Part shown: piece after piece, positions 1 to 7,596 of the stretch
Layout of the letters: each line of letters begins with the position of its first letter
Numbering within the stretch: position 1 is the first letter of the stretch
NCBI RefSeq assembly: GCF_009601705.1
Contig: NZ_CP045687.1
Location: 408,630 to 472,629 of the forward strand
From: Sulfolobus sp. E5-1-F
Lineage (GTDB): Archaea; Thermoproteota; Thermoprotei_A; Sulfolobales; Sulfolobaceae
Direction: 5' to 3'
Length of the DNA: 64,000 bases
Made by a program: the position numbers and the translations under genes
Notes under the pieces: model-generated
What the model was told of the DNA's origin: nothing
Seen by the model: the letters and a program-made list of their open reading frames with translations, nothing else
Database searches by the model: none

Positions 1-95
1 TGAGCAAGGACATTGAATAGGCTCTCCTCGATGGACCTCCATTTCCCTCGGAGTTCAAATAGGTTAAAGAGTTGGCTCTCTACCTTCTTCCTAAT
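1..95 (-). pseudogene. Possible open-frame remnant running off the left edge
   Basis: Read on the minus strand, positions 95 to 1 are open without a stop and without a start codon. The frame begins directly after a TAG at 98-96 and encodes about 31 residues containing KKVESQLF and KWRSIEESLF. The stretch is visibly richer in G+C than the roughly 30% G+C DNA that follows, which fits a fragment of a foreign gene such as an insertion-sequence transposase. I do not recognise the family, and the rest lies outside the window. Confidence 0.25.
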
Positions 96-357
96 CTACA
101 ACATTCTTTACACTCAAGTGTATTTAGTGGATAGGAGAGTGATAATAAATGCAAATATTTTAAATGCATGAAATTGTTGTTCATGCTCATTCAAAGATCT
201 GTTAAAATTACAAGAATAATTAATGACAGTTAATATAGGTTTCTAGTTGTAGAATAACTATATTTAATTTATTTTTAATATATTCTTGAGATCGTGTATC
301 ACAAGTAATCATGAAGATTTATAACCTATAACTAGTAATATCTATAGGCGGTAATTT
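96..357. other. AT-rich intergenic stretch with promoter of the next gene
   Basis: No gene is visible here. The sequence is very AT-rich and short open frames are broken by stops. A TATA-like element (atttataac, 317-325) sits about 37 nt before the GTG at 358, and a purine-rich ggcggt just before that GTG could act as a ribosome binding site. I see nothing else I can support. Confidence 0.4.
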
Positions 358-576
358 GTGGAAAAGATAGTGAAAGTTAATGATACCACTTATATACTAG
401 AAGATGAACGATCGGTTGTTATAACATTCAAACTGGAAGAGAACTTTTTGAATACAGTCGATGAAATTGTGAAGAAATTAGGCTATGAACGTAGGAGTGA
501 TTTCATTAGGGATGCCATAGAGAAATATATAAAGTATCTTAAGTCAAGCAGTAGTAATAATAACGAGAATTATTGA
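358..576 (+). CDS. Ribbon-helix-helix (CopG/MetJ-type) small DNA-binding protein
   Basis: A 72-residue protein starting at GTG. Residues about 19-60 fit the ribbon-helix-helix fold: a short beta strand (VVITFKL) followed by two helices (FLNTVDEIVKKLG and RSDFIRDAIEKYIKYL) joined by a turn with Arg-Ser. Such proteins are dimeric repressors that bind operator palindromes and often regulate plasmid, virus or toxin-antitoxin genes. The Ser/Asn-rich tail (SSSSNNNEN) is probably disordered. It lies just upstream of the first of three ParA/MinD-like ATPase genes, so it may regulate that cluster or, with a ParA-like partner, act as a centromere-binding protein. The last two ideas are inference from position only. 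Confidence 0.75.
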   Translation: MEKIVKVNDTTYILEDERSVVITFKLEENFLNTVDEIVKKLGYERRSDFIRDAIEKYIKYLKSSSSNNNENY

Positions 577-646
577 TGAATAATTAAGTTTAAGTAAATA
601 TAAATTAAATTTAGCAAGATATATAATAAGAACATAGATAGATTGA

Positions 647-660
647 GAGCTAGAAAGCTC
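647..660. repeat. Small palindrome with CTAGAAAG core
   Basis: GAGCT-AGAA-AGCTC forms a perfect 5-bp inverted repeat with a 4-nt loop, between the ribbon-helix-helix gene and the first ParA-like ATPase gene. The same loop and core (CTAGAAAG) recur in a second palindrome at 4656-4669 after the third ATPase gene. A binding site for the local ribbon-helix-helix protein is one possibility. Confidence 0.3.
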
Positions 661-731
661 CGCATGACTAATATGAGATTCTGAAAAAAGAAATACTCCA
701 TAAAATTTTTATTTTGCTACAGAGAAGTTTT

Positions 732-1481
732 ATGAGGTTTAGAAATATGGAAGTCATTTATGTACTTGGAGTAAAAGGCGGTATAGGTAAAACAACCTTC
801 TCTCTTTATTTTGCTAATCGGCTATCCTCAACCGGTAAAAAAGTATTGTATATTGATCATGATTATTTTTCCTTTGGATCCTTAATATTGGGACATAATG
901 ATCTTGGACTTCTTGAGGAGATCGAAAACAATTTACCAATATTTTCAAGAAGTTTGAAAAATATTGATAATCTTTTAATTTTAAAACTTTTTTCAAACCC
1001 TTTAAATGCCAATAAGGATTATTCTTTATTGAATAACAATATACCTCATATTGCAAGCACCATTGCTAAGATGGGACTTAATTATATTATTTTAGATTCT
1101 TCAGTGGGTATACTTCCAGATAATGATATTGTAATTGCATTACTAGAAAATCTAAATGCAGAGAAAAAAGGAGTATTCATAACTGATATGTTATCAGTGA
1201 ATTCTACTATAAAATATGCTAAATTATGGGAAAATGTGATAAAATATAAGATATTGGCTATAAATATGGTTCCACCAATACCAGAGGACTTATCTGAAGC
1301 TATGGAAATTGCAAATGGAGTCTACTATAATAATAAAGAGTTATTCAACAATGTGATAGTTGTTCCATTTGACGAAAAAATGTATAACTATAAACCTATA
1401 GGCACTGAGTATGAAAACGAGAAACTTAACATTATACTATCATGTATTGTTAAAGGATGTAATACTCCATTAATAAACTAG
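732..1481 (+). CDS. ParA/MinD-like P-loop ATPase, copy 1
   Basis: A 249-residue SIMIBI-class P-loop ATPase. The deviant Walker A motif KGGIGKTT occurs at residues 15-22, with both the signature Lys and the nucleotide-binding Lys. A Walker B-like strand YIILDSS lies near residues 118-124 and a switch-like IDHD near 41-44. MinD and ParA family members dimerise on ATP and position DNA, protein or membrane cargo. No ParB gene or C-terminal amphipathic helix is evident, so the cargo is unknown. The open frame extends to a TTG at 714; ATG 732 lies about 29 nt after a TATA-like cataaaatt (699-707), and ATG 747 gives an N-terminus equal in length to copy 2. Either ATG is plausible. Confidence 0.75.
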   Translation: MRFRNMEVIYVLGVKGGIGKTTFSLYFANRLSSTGKKVLYIDHDYFSFGSLILGHNDLGLLEEIENNLPIFSRSLKNIDNLLILKLFSNPLNANKDYSLLNNNIPHIASTIAKMGLNYIILDSSVGILPDNDIVIALLENLNAEKKGVFITDMLSVNSTIKYAKLWENVIKYKILAINMVPPIPEDLSEAMEIANGVYYNNKELFNNVIVVPFDEKMYNYKPIGTEYENEKLNIILSCIVKGCNTPLIN

Positions 1482-1498
1482 ATATTGTTAAGTTATAT

Positions 1499-1651
1499 AT
1501 GTCAAATATATATGAAAATCATTTTATTTACAATAAAATAGAAGACATAAGATCAGATGCAAAGATTTTCAATCTTAGTCATTATATATACTTGGGTTTA
1601 ATTATGTTTAGTGATCGTACAAAATTGAACTTAGTCTCGGAATATACATAA
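1499..1651 (+). CDS. Possible 50-residue small protein
   Basis: An ATG-initiated frame of 50 codons lies in the gap between the first and second ParA-like ATPase genes. The predicted peptide is mixed in composition (aromatic residues, Lys, Asp) and is not low-complexity. I recognise no family, see no convincing TATA box at the right spacing, and DNA this AT-rich makes chance frames common. Treat it as a candidate only. Confidence 0.2.
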   Translation: MSNIYENHFIYNKIEDIRSDAKIFNLSHYIYLGLIMFSDRTKLNLVSEYT

Positions 1652-1688
1652 TATATTGTAAAGAGACAAGAATATTTTCTAGAGTAGA

Positions 1689-1697
1689 TTTATAAGG
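1689..1697 (+). promoter_or_regulatory. TATA box of ParA-like gene, copy 2
   Basis: tttataagg centred about 27 nt before the ATG at 1720 matches the archaeal TATA consensus and predicts transcription starting at or next to the start codon. Confidence 0.6.
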
Positions 1698-1719
1698 TTG
1701 TTTACGATAGTAAAAATAG

Positions 1720-2487
1720 ATGATAAGGATAAACGTTGTCGGATTTAAAGGTGGTTCTGGAAAATCTACTATAGCATATTATATGGCCAGACAGTTAACT
1801 GAGTATTATAATGTAGCACTTGTAGATAAGACATTTTCTGGAACTATAAGTCGTATATATAACATAAATAATAATATTTTCTCATTTCTAAAAGGAAGGA
1901 ACGAAGTGTTCTATATTAATAGAAATAATCTTTCGGTAATAAATATGTCGTTTTTAAGTGAGGATGATCTGAATGGTCTTGACTTTAATGCATTCAAATA
2001 CTTATATGGAAAATTGATAAAGGATAGTGATATAGTCATTGTAGATCATTCATCTATACCTCATGATTTCGCAACTGAGATAGAGTTGAAGGCATTTATG
2101 GAAAATTTTAGAAACTTTGCATATAACACAGTGCTTGTTCTTAGTGGAGACGAAATTCCAATAAAAAGATATTTAAACTATACCGTGCTGTTAAACGAGT
2201 TTGTAAAGAACTATGCTGAGAATGTCTTAGGTATTTCTTTACCAAGTAGTGTTAAATTTCTAAAAATCATAGCGGTGATTATAAACAAAATTCTTAAAGG
2301 TCAAGAAAGTAGGTTAGAGGAATTTATAAAAGGAGACGAAATACTGCAGAGATCTGCTAGATTTGTCATTCCCTTTTATATTTCTCTCACACAAAGACAT
2401 TTCAAGGATATTGAACCTCCTAAGGAGATAAATGATATCATAAGATACATATTAGACTTCTTAAGAGAGCCAACTTCGATTTTATGA
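1720..2487 (+). CDS. ParA/MinD-like P-loop ATPase, copy 2
   Basis: A 255-residue member of the same family as its neighbours at 732 and 3975 but quite diverged from both. The Walker A motif KGGSGKST is at residues 10-17 and the Walker B-like DIVIVDHSS at 104-112. The usual Asp of the switch I region is followed by Lys (LVDKT) rather than Asp/Ala, so hydrolysis may differ from textbook ParA. The start is well supported: a TATA box (tttataagg, 1689-1697) lies 27 nt upstream of ATG 1720, the spacing of a leaderless Sulfolobus transcript. The 3' end overlaps the convergent dehydrogenase gene by 6 nt. The role is unknown. Confidence 0.8.
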   Translation: MIRINVVGFKGGSGKSTIAYYMARQLTEYYNVALVDKTFSGTISRIYNINNNIFSFLKGRNEVFYINRNNLSVINMSFLSEDDLNGLDFNAFKYLYGKLIKDSDIVIVDHSSIPHDFATEIELKAFMENFRNFAYNTVLVLSGDEIPIKRYLNYTVLLNEFVKNYAENVLGISLPSSVKFLKIIAVIINKILKGQESRLEEFIKGDEILQRSARFVIPFYISLTQRHFKDIEPPKEINDIIRYILDFLREPTSIL

Positions 2488-3477
2488 TATTTGTAGCATT
2501 ATTCGTCCATCTCTATTTTCGCTCATAATTTCTTTCACAGCTTCTACCCCTTCATCTAGTTTGTAAGTTTTATGAACCTTCATCTTGCAATCCCTACATA
2601 GATTAATTAATTCCACCAGCTCCTTTCTAGATCCACCTGTAGTTCCAAGTACCTTTATATGCTTTCCATATAAGGGGCTAAGATTCACTTTCACTTCACT
2701 TCCAGTTAAAGTTCCGAAGAATGCCAATTTGCCACCTACACCTAGAACTTGTAAGCTTTGTTCCCACATAGAGGAGCCTAAGGAGTTTATTACTATATCA
2801 GCCATTTTCCCATTGGTTATTTCTTTAACCTTTTGCACTACATTATCATATCCTATTACATAATCTGCTCCAAATTCCCTTAGCCAGTTCTTTCTTGATA
2901 CAGCAATTACCGTGGATCCGAACTTCTTAGCTAATTGAACTGCAAAGAGACCAGTGTTACCGCTTGCACCAAATACTACTACAATATCGTTTGGGCTTAC
3001 TTCTAATTCTTTTAGAGAGTGGTACGAAGTTAAAGCAGCTACTGGTAAACTAGCTGCAAGATCCCAACTTATATTTTCCGGAATTTTGAAAACATTTTTA
3101 TCTAGAACCGAAAAATATTCTGACCATCCACCATTCGTTATAACGCTCATTATCCCTCCATTTCTACACAACATCTCCCTTCCAGATAGGCATAAATCGC
3201 AAGTCCCATCAAAAACTCTGTTATATACCACTACCTTATCTCCCTTAGCTATTCCCTTTACATGGTCACCTACTTTTTCGACTATTCCAGCTACTTCCGC
3301 TCCGGGTATATGGGGCATTGGAGTAACTGGAATTGCGTTAATCACGAAGTAATCTATAGGGTTTAAACCAGATTTAACTACTCTTATCAAAACGTCATGT
3401 GGACCTAATTGTGGTTCTTGGACTTCTTTTACCTTGAGATTTTCTAAACCACTCTTGTCGAAAACTAGGGCTTTCAT
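2482..3477 (-). CDS. Medium-chain dehydrogenase/reductase (alcohol dehydrogenase or quinone oxidoreductase-like)
   Basis: A 331-residue medium-chain dehydrogenase. It has the GroES-like N-terminal domain and a Rossmann domain with VFGASGNTG at residues 168-176 for NAD(P). The structural-zinc lobe is partly kept (CDLC at 93-96, Cys104). The catalytic zinc ligands look lost: where zinc alcohol dehydrogenases carry Cys this protein has LNPID (38-42), as in quinone oxidoreductases, and the GHE motif is GAE (59-61). I therefore expect an NAD(P)H-dependent oxidoreductase on an enone, quinone or aldehyde substrate rather than a classical zinc ADH. It overlaps the end of the convergent ATPase gene by 6 nt. 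The substrate cannot be read from sequence. Confidence 0.8.
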   Translation of the reverse strand: MKALVFDKSGLENLKVKEVQEPQLGPHDVLIRVVKSGLNPIDYFVINAIPVTPMPHIPGAEVAGIVEKVGDHVKGIAKGDKVVVYNRVFDGTCDLCLSGREMLCRNGGIMSVITNGGWSEYFSVLDKNVFKIPENISWDLAASLPVAALTSYHSLKELEVSPNDIVVVFGASGNTGLFAVQLAKKFGSTVIAVSRKNWLREFGADYVIGYDNVVQKVKEITNGKMADIVINSLGSSMWEQSLQVLGVGGKLAFFGTLTGSEVKVNLSPLYGKHIKVLGTTGGSRKELVELINLCRDCKMKVHKTYKLDEGVEAVKEIMSENRDGRIMLQIS

Positions 3478-3527
3478 AAAATGAAGTTGTTCTCTGCAGT
3501 ATAAATCGGTTACTTAACTTTAGGTAA

Positions 3528-3893
3528 CTATTGTCTTATTCCTATCTTTGCCTTATTCTTAAAGCTAATATATTCATACGCTAAGCTTACGAAGTCTTCA
3601 TCAGCCTCTTCCCCCTTCTTCTTTATTGTAATATATCTCAAGGTCTCTAGTTCCAGTGACGTCAGATTAGTTATGTATAAAAATATATTTGTGGGCTTGT
3701 GCAGTAAGATGGCTTCAGCTCCTTTAAGTACAAATAGGTGCAGTTTTTCTCCATACTCTTCTTCAACAACTTGTAGATTAGTTGGAAAATTAGTTATTTT
3801 TCTCATCCATAGGTTCTCGAGCATTCGTACTTCTTCATCGTCGTTTACCTTTTCGATATCTTTAACAAATTTCTCAATCACATTCATAAGCAT
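3528..3893 (-). CDS. Conserved-looking hypothetical protein, 121 residues
   Basis: I do not recognise this protein. It is mixed alpha/beta in character, with an acidic N-terminal helix (EKFVKDIEKVNDDEE), two predicted hydrophobic strands (LHLFVLKGAEAILLH and NIFLYITNLTSLEL) and a basic KKKGEEADED linker. No membrane segment, metal motif or nucleotide-binding loop is visible. It lies between the dehydrogenase gene and the third ParA-like ATPase gene, divergent from the latter, with the shared upstream region at 3894-3974. Codon use resembles that of its neighbours. Confidence 0.55.
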   Translation of the reverse strand: MLMNVIEKFVKDIEKVNDDEEVRMLENLWMRKITNFPTNLQVVEEEYGEKLHLFVLKGAEAILLHKPTNIFLYITNLTSLELETLRYITIKKKGEEADEDFVSLAYEYISFKNKAKIGIRQ

Positions 3894-3974
3894 TATAAAA
3901 TAGTTTTTTTAATGGTTTTAAGTTTGAAGCGAAAAAATTATTAGATAAGATGTGTAGTATTATGTAGAGAATTA

Positions 3975-4586
3975 TTGGCAACCAATATTGTCAGAGTTTT
4001 GAGTATCAAAGGTGGCGTTGGCAAAACCTCTATAGCTTATGCATTAGCGAGAACCATCTCTAGTTCTGGCTACAAGGTACTGCTTTTAGATATGGATAAT
4101 CTTCATACTATTTCAAGAGTATTGGGAGTTAAGAATTGTGAGTTAACATATGTAAAAAATATTTTCGTATTTGCATGTAACGATTTCAGTAAAATTTCGT
4201 TTAGCAATTATGAGTATGTGATAATTGATACTTATTCTGGGATATCTAATGGAACGCTTTCTGTTATCATGGGGGATCGTATTTACAATATTTTCGTTTC
4301 GGATTTTTCTTCTGTCGATACTACTCTAAATTATGTAAGAGAGTGGAATAGTGAGGAGAATACTAATTTTTTAGTTGTAAATATGGTTATAAGAGAAAAT
4401 AACGAGTATGACGTTATGTTAAGAAAGTTTTTTAATTCCTTGCCTCTTAAAAGTAATGTGAAGATAAATAAAGTATTTTTATTTTTCTTTGATGAAAATT
4501 ATTATGGATCATATAAAGTAGATCTAAATAATATAGAACTCTTAACTAGTTATGTATTAAGTGGAGTGACGGAATCTGATTTTTAG
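3975..4586 (+). CDS. ParA/MinD-like P-loop ATPase, copy 3
   Basis: The shortest of the three paralogous ATPases (203 residues), starting at TTG. KGGVGKTS at residues 12-19 is the deviant Walker A, LLLDMDN at 37-43 is switch-like, and YVIIDTYSG at 81-89 is the Walker B region. Typical MinD/ParA proteins are 250-270 residues, so about 50 residues of the C-terminal half are missing; that part usually forms the adenine pocket and effector surface. The end is clean, with no continuing frame seen downstream. The protein may be a minimal family member or a shortened relic. No start other than TTG 3975 fits the N-terminus. Confidence 0.7.
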   Translation: MATNIVRVLSIKGGVGKTSIAYALARTISSSGYKVLLLDMDNLHTISRVLGVKNCELTYVKNIFVFACNDFSKISFSNYEYVIIDTYSGISNGTLSVIMGDRIYNIFVSDFSSVDTTLNYVREWNSEENTNFLVVNMVIRENNEYDVMLRKFFNSLPLKSNVKINKVFLFFFDENYYGSYKVDLNNIELLTSYVLSGVTESDF

Positions 4587-4655
4587 AAATGCTTAGTAGT
4601 GAAATTTCAATATTCTCTTAAAGATATCTCATAAAGAATAAGCTAGAAAACGTTA

Positions 4656-4669
4656 AGACTAGAAAGTCT
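4656..4669. repeat. Second palindrome with CTAGAAAG core
   Basis: AGACT-AGAA-AGTCT is a perfect 5-bp inverted repeat with the same AGAA loop and CTAGAAAG core as the palindrome at 647-660. In both places an ATGA follows a few bases later. The two copies bracket the three ATPase genes. Confidence 0.3.
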
Positions 4670-4678
4670 GAATGATAA

Positions 4679-4825
4679 GTGAATAATAGTTTTCCAAATA
4701 AAGTGAGCGGATTTGAACTTAAAATAACTACTGATGCTCAAGATTTGCTAAATTACGGCTTTCGTTACAATAAAGATTATAGTTATAATTTAAATAAGTG
4801 GAAATTAAATTCAGAAGATATTTAA
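4679..4825 (+). CDS. Possible 48-residue small protein or gene fragment
   Basis: A GTG-initiated frame of 48 codons ends 39 nt before the 3' end of the tRNA-Leu gene. The peptide is protein-like in composition (SGFELKITTDAQDLLNYGF, later NKWKLNSEDI) rather than simple sequence, which suggests either a real small gene or the tail of a decayed one. No family was recognised. Its place next to the tRNA 3' end fits debris from a past integration event, but that is inference. Confidence 0.25.
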   Translation: MNNSFPNKVSGFELKITTDAQDLLNYGFRYNKDYSYNLNKWKLNSEDI

Positions 4826-4864
4826 TACCAGATTATATGAGAAAATTACGACGAAGTAATTTTA

Positions 4865-4949
4865 TGCGGGGGACGGGATTTGAACCCGTGCAGGCCTTCG
4901 CCAGCGGAGCCTCAGTCCGCCCCCTTTGCCCTGGCTCGGGCACCCCCGC
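4865..4949 (-). tRNA. tRNA-Leu (anticodon GAG)
   Basis: Read on the minus strand, 85 nt fold into a cloverleaf. The acceptor stem is GCGGGGG paired with CCCCCGC, the D stem CCC/GGG, the anticodon stem GCGGA/TCCGC with loop CTGAGGC (anticodon GAG), and the T arm ACGGG-TTCAAAT-CCCGT. The variable region of about 14 nt is long, as expected for the class II tRNA-Leu. The discriminator base is A. CCA is not encoded, and no intron is present. It decodes CUC and CUU. The 3' end faces the accessory region at 1-4864, the side on which archaeal elements usually integrate. Confidence 0.95.
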
Positions 4950-5434
4950 ACACCAATACTTTATATTAACTAGGTATAAAGTTTTACCATAGAATATGAG
5001 AGAGGGAGTTTATGAAGGAGGTAAATGTTCCAAACTTTTAAAATGTAATTCGGGTACGAGACCCAGGTTAAGAAGTTCTTCTTTTGGAGTTAGAATAGCT
5101 TATGTTAGTATGAAGGGATACTCTATGGTTTTGATTTATTTTAAAGTATAAGTAATATAAAAAGAGATTTGTCCTACATAAATATATGAGCATAGGAGAA
5201 ATTCAATAAATTGAGAGTCTAGACAAATACTCAATATTGCTTATGTTATTAATTTGGATTAAAATACGTTAGGGGAAGCTTCATTATCTTGGTGAGGACA
5301 GTTTATTATCTCTACTTTAGTTTAAATTCAGAATCTACAGAAATGTAAAATTAGATAAAGCTAGTTTTGGCTACGTAAAAAGTTTTAGAGTGGTCTCTCG
5401 CTTAGTTGTTCTTTAAACTTAAGTTGAAAGTGCA
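4950..5434. other. 485-nt region between tRNA-Leu and the MFS gene
   Basis: This region carries no confident gene. It holds the possible 51-codon fragment at 4996-5151 and otherwise AT-rich sequence broken by stops in all frames. A TATA-like ctttaaact at about 5412-5420 probably serves the transporter gene at 5435. Confidence 0.4.
4996..5151 (+). pseudogene. 51-codon fragment, possibly the tail of a formylglycine-generating-enzyme-like protein
   Basis: An ATG-initiated frame encodes 51 residues including GVYEGGK and RSSSFGVRIAYV. The pattern of a Gly-Gly turn followed some 20 residues later by Arg-Ser-Ser-x-Phe-Gly-x-Arg resembles the C-terminal end of the formylglycine-generating enzyme/SUMF1 fold, where an RGGSW motif precedes a GFR motif. 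The usual Ser-Trp is replaced by Lys-Cys. If so, only the last sixth of the domain survives. The resemblance is by eye and weak; a chance frame is possible. Confidence 0.25.
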
Positions 5435-6427
5435 ATGTCTTTGTTTGGCAATAAAGTAAAATCCTTTACGTTACCTATTATTTCGTATGCCGTTCCTACA
5501 TTTGTATTAGTTTATCCATCATTCTTTGTAAACTGGCTAAGTGATTCTATGCATTTAGCGTATTGGCAAGTGTTCGCAATAGTCGCTTTACCATTTCTGG
5601 GCAGGATAATAGGGTCTTTCGTATATCAGTTATTCAAAAGTAGTGTAATACCTTACTGTTTTCCATTGCTTGGCTTTTTGGTAATTCTTCAAAACTTTTT
5701 AGGAGAATTAATTTTTGTGAGATTTTTAGTAGGGATAATATTTGGTTTGTTAACGAGCTATGCCGTAGAAAGTGCAGTAAGAAGTGGTAGAAATGTATTA
5801 GTAGGATTTACAACTGCTGGTTGGTCTATAGGTTGGGTGATTAGCTATCTAGCTTATTCCTTCCTTAAAAATTGGAATGTAATTACTATAAGTGGAATTG
5901 CAATAATGCTGTTAGCATTATTTGAATTGAATAAGAAGGAGTTCAGAAGAGATTTAAGTTCTGTATCTTTCCCTAAGCTTTCCTCAATATTGATTTATAT
6001 ATCAGCGTTAACACCAGCTTTCATTTTGCAAGTCATGCCAAGCTTTTTGGAGGCAATAAAGCTTACATGGTTAATTCTTCCATCCTATTTATTATCAATT
6101 CCAACCTATGTGCTTTTACCTATAATTAGTGAGAAAGTAGGAATTAGAAAGGTTTTAGTTATTAGTTCAATTATTGTAATACTTAGTTGTATTATTACTT
6201 TTCTTCTATTGCCCATGGTTGTAATTGTTTTTACTAGTGTAGGTCTTGGTATTTTAGGGATAACGCCAAAATATCTTGCAATGAGAGGGGAAGATCCAAA
6301 GAGGATGGGTTTAGCTTTGAATATTGGTTCAGTAATGGGTCTCATAGTACCGGTATTATATGGGTTAATGCCACTTTCATCAGAGTTTTTATTATCAATT
6401 TTAGTGGTTTTGATGTTATTAATATGA
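5435..6427 (+). CDS. Major facilitator superfamily-type membrane transporter
   Basis: A 330-residue, highly hydrophobic protein with about 10-11 membrane-spanning segments. The arrangement suggests two bundles joined by a charged loop near residues 165-178 (ELNKKEFRRDLSS). A motif-A-like GRIIGSFVYQLF follows the second helix near residue 56, as in MFS carriers. MFS proteins usually have 12 helices and around 400 residues, so this one is short. The substrate is not predictable. A TATA-like ctttaaact about 20 nt upstream of ATG 5435 suggests a leaderless or nearly leaderless transcript. It stands upstream of aRF1 on the same strand, separated by about 90 nt with a separate promoter-like element. 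Confidence 0.7.
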   Translation: MSLFGNKVKSFTLPIISYAVPTFVLVYPSFFVNWLSDSMHLAYWQVFAIVALPFLGRIIGSFVYQLFKSSVIPYCFPLLGFLVILQNFLGELIFVRFLVGIIFGLLTSYAVESAVRSGRNVLVGFTTAGWSIGWVISYLAYSFLKNWNVITISGIAIMLLALFELNKKEFRRDLSSVSFPKLSSILIYISALTPAFILQVMPSFLEAIKLTWLILPSYLLSIPTYVLLPIISEKVGIRKVLVISSIIVILSCIITFLLLPMVVIVFTSVGLGILGITPKYLAMRGEDPKRMGLALNIGSVMGLIVPVLYGLMPLSSEFLLSILVVLMLLI

Positions 6428-6518
6428 AGTTAAATCGGCAGATTTTTAAGATATGAGATTAGTAAATGATAATGATTAGGGATGAGTCTTTGATGAATAT
6501 GCCTTAAATAAACAAGAA

Positions 6519-7592
6519 TTGAAGGCATTAATTAAGGAATTAAAGAAGTGGAAGGCGCCAGCTACTGTACTTCTATCCTTATATATACCTCCTGGTAGGC
6601 CTATTCCCGATGTAGTCAATCTTCTTAGGCAAGAGTACTCAATAGCCCAGAACATAAAGCTTAAGAGGACTAGAGATGCTGTACTTTCTGCTATAGGTGC
6701 AGCAATAGATAGGCTGAATAAGATACCGAAGGTAGATGGTAATGGTTTAGTGCTGTTTTGCGGTGAAAATTTCGATACTGAGGACTTCAAGTGTTTTATG
6801 TTTTCTCCTCCAGATAAAGTTCCATTATTCTTTTATAGAACTGACAAGGAGTTTCATGTAGAATTTTTAGAGGATATGGTGGAAGATACTGCAGTATATG
6901 GTCTTATAATTGTAGAAAGGGATGAAGCCACTATAGGTTTACTTAAGGGAACTAGAATAGAAATTTTAGAGGAAATTGAAGGTTTTGTGCCAGGTAAACA
7001 TATGATGGGAGGGCAATCTCAGAGAAGAATTGATAGAATAATAGACGAGATGTATCATAATTTCTTAAAAGAGGTTGGTGAGAAAGTTAATTCGTATTTT
7101 ATGCCCTTTATTCAGACGGGCAAGATGAAAGGTATACTACTAGGCGGTCCGGGATATGCTAAGGAGGATTTCTATAAAGAAGACTATGTAGACTACAGGA
7201 TAAAGAATTTAATTTTGCAACCTTTAATTGATGTTTCCGATCAAGGTGAGGTTGGTTTAAGGGAAATTGTAATGAAGGCTGAGGATTTATTAAAGAATCA
7301 ACAATACGTTGAGGTGGAGAAATTACTAGAGGAATTAAAATATCATTTGGCTAAGGATGATGGATTAATAATATATGGAAAGGAGCAAATTAAGAAAGCT
7401 ATGGAGATGGGAGCTGTAGAGGCTTTAGTAATTCATGAGGATTCTAGTGATAAGGAGTTAGAGAAAATAGCTCAAGATGCGGAAAATTACGGTGTTAAGG
7501 TTTTTGTGGTAAGTGATAAGGTACCAGAGGCTGAATGGGTTAAAAAAACGTTTAATGGTATAGTAGGTAAGTTAAGGTATAGGATATACTAA
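6519..7592 (+). CDS. prf1: Peptide chain release factor aRF1
   Basis: Archaeal class I release factor, which reads all three stop codons and triggers peptide release. The catalytic GGQ lies at residues 164-166 within MMGGQSQRR and the eRF1-type middle and C-terminal domains follow. The stop-codon-recognition loop reads NIKL (45-48) where euryarchaeal and eukaryotic factors have NIKS. Length is 357 residues from TTG 6519. The frame is open upstream for 11 more codons ([11 protein letters not shown]) back to a TGA at 6483 but contains no ATG, GTG or TTG, so the true start is uncertain. A TATA-like tttttaaga at about 6443-6451 would start transcription near 6470-6480. Confidence 0.92.
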   Translation: MKALIKELKKWKAPATVLLSLYIPPGRPIPDVVNLLRQEYSIAQNIKLKRTRDAVLSAIGAAIDRLNKIPKVDGNGLVLFCGENFDTEDFKCFMFSPPDKVPLFFYRTDKEFHVEFLEDMVEDTAVYGLIIVERDEATIGLLKGTRIEILEEIEGFVPGKHMMGGQSQRRIDRIIDEMYHNFLKEVGEKVNSYFMPFIQTGKMKGILLGGPGYAKEDFYKEDYVDYRIKNLILQPLIDVSDQGEVGLREIVMKAEDLLKNQQYVEVEKLLEELKYHLAKDDGLIIYGKEQIKKAMEMGAVEALVIHEDSSDKELEKIAQDAENYGVKVFVVSDKVPEAEWVKKTFNGIVGKLRYRIY

Positions 7593-7596
7593 ATTA

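Noticed and set aside
2585-3352. Plus-strand ORFs inside the dehydrogenase gene
   Set aside because: They are shadows of the minus-strand gene, which has clear family motifs.
4865-4949. tRNA intron
   Set aside because: The anticodon stem and loop pair continuously (GCGGA-CTGAGGC-TCCGC), with no bulge-helix-bulge insertion.
4798-4992. 64-residue plus-strand ORF over the tRNA
   Set aside because: It is the antisense reading of the tRNA-Leu gene; its peptide (GTGFEPVQAFASG) is the usual artefact of tRNA sequences.
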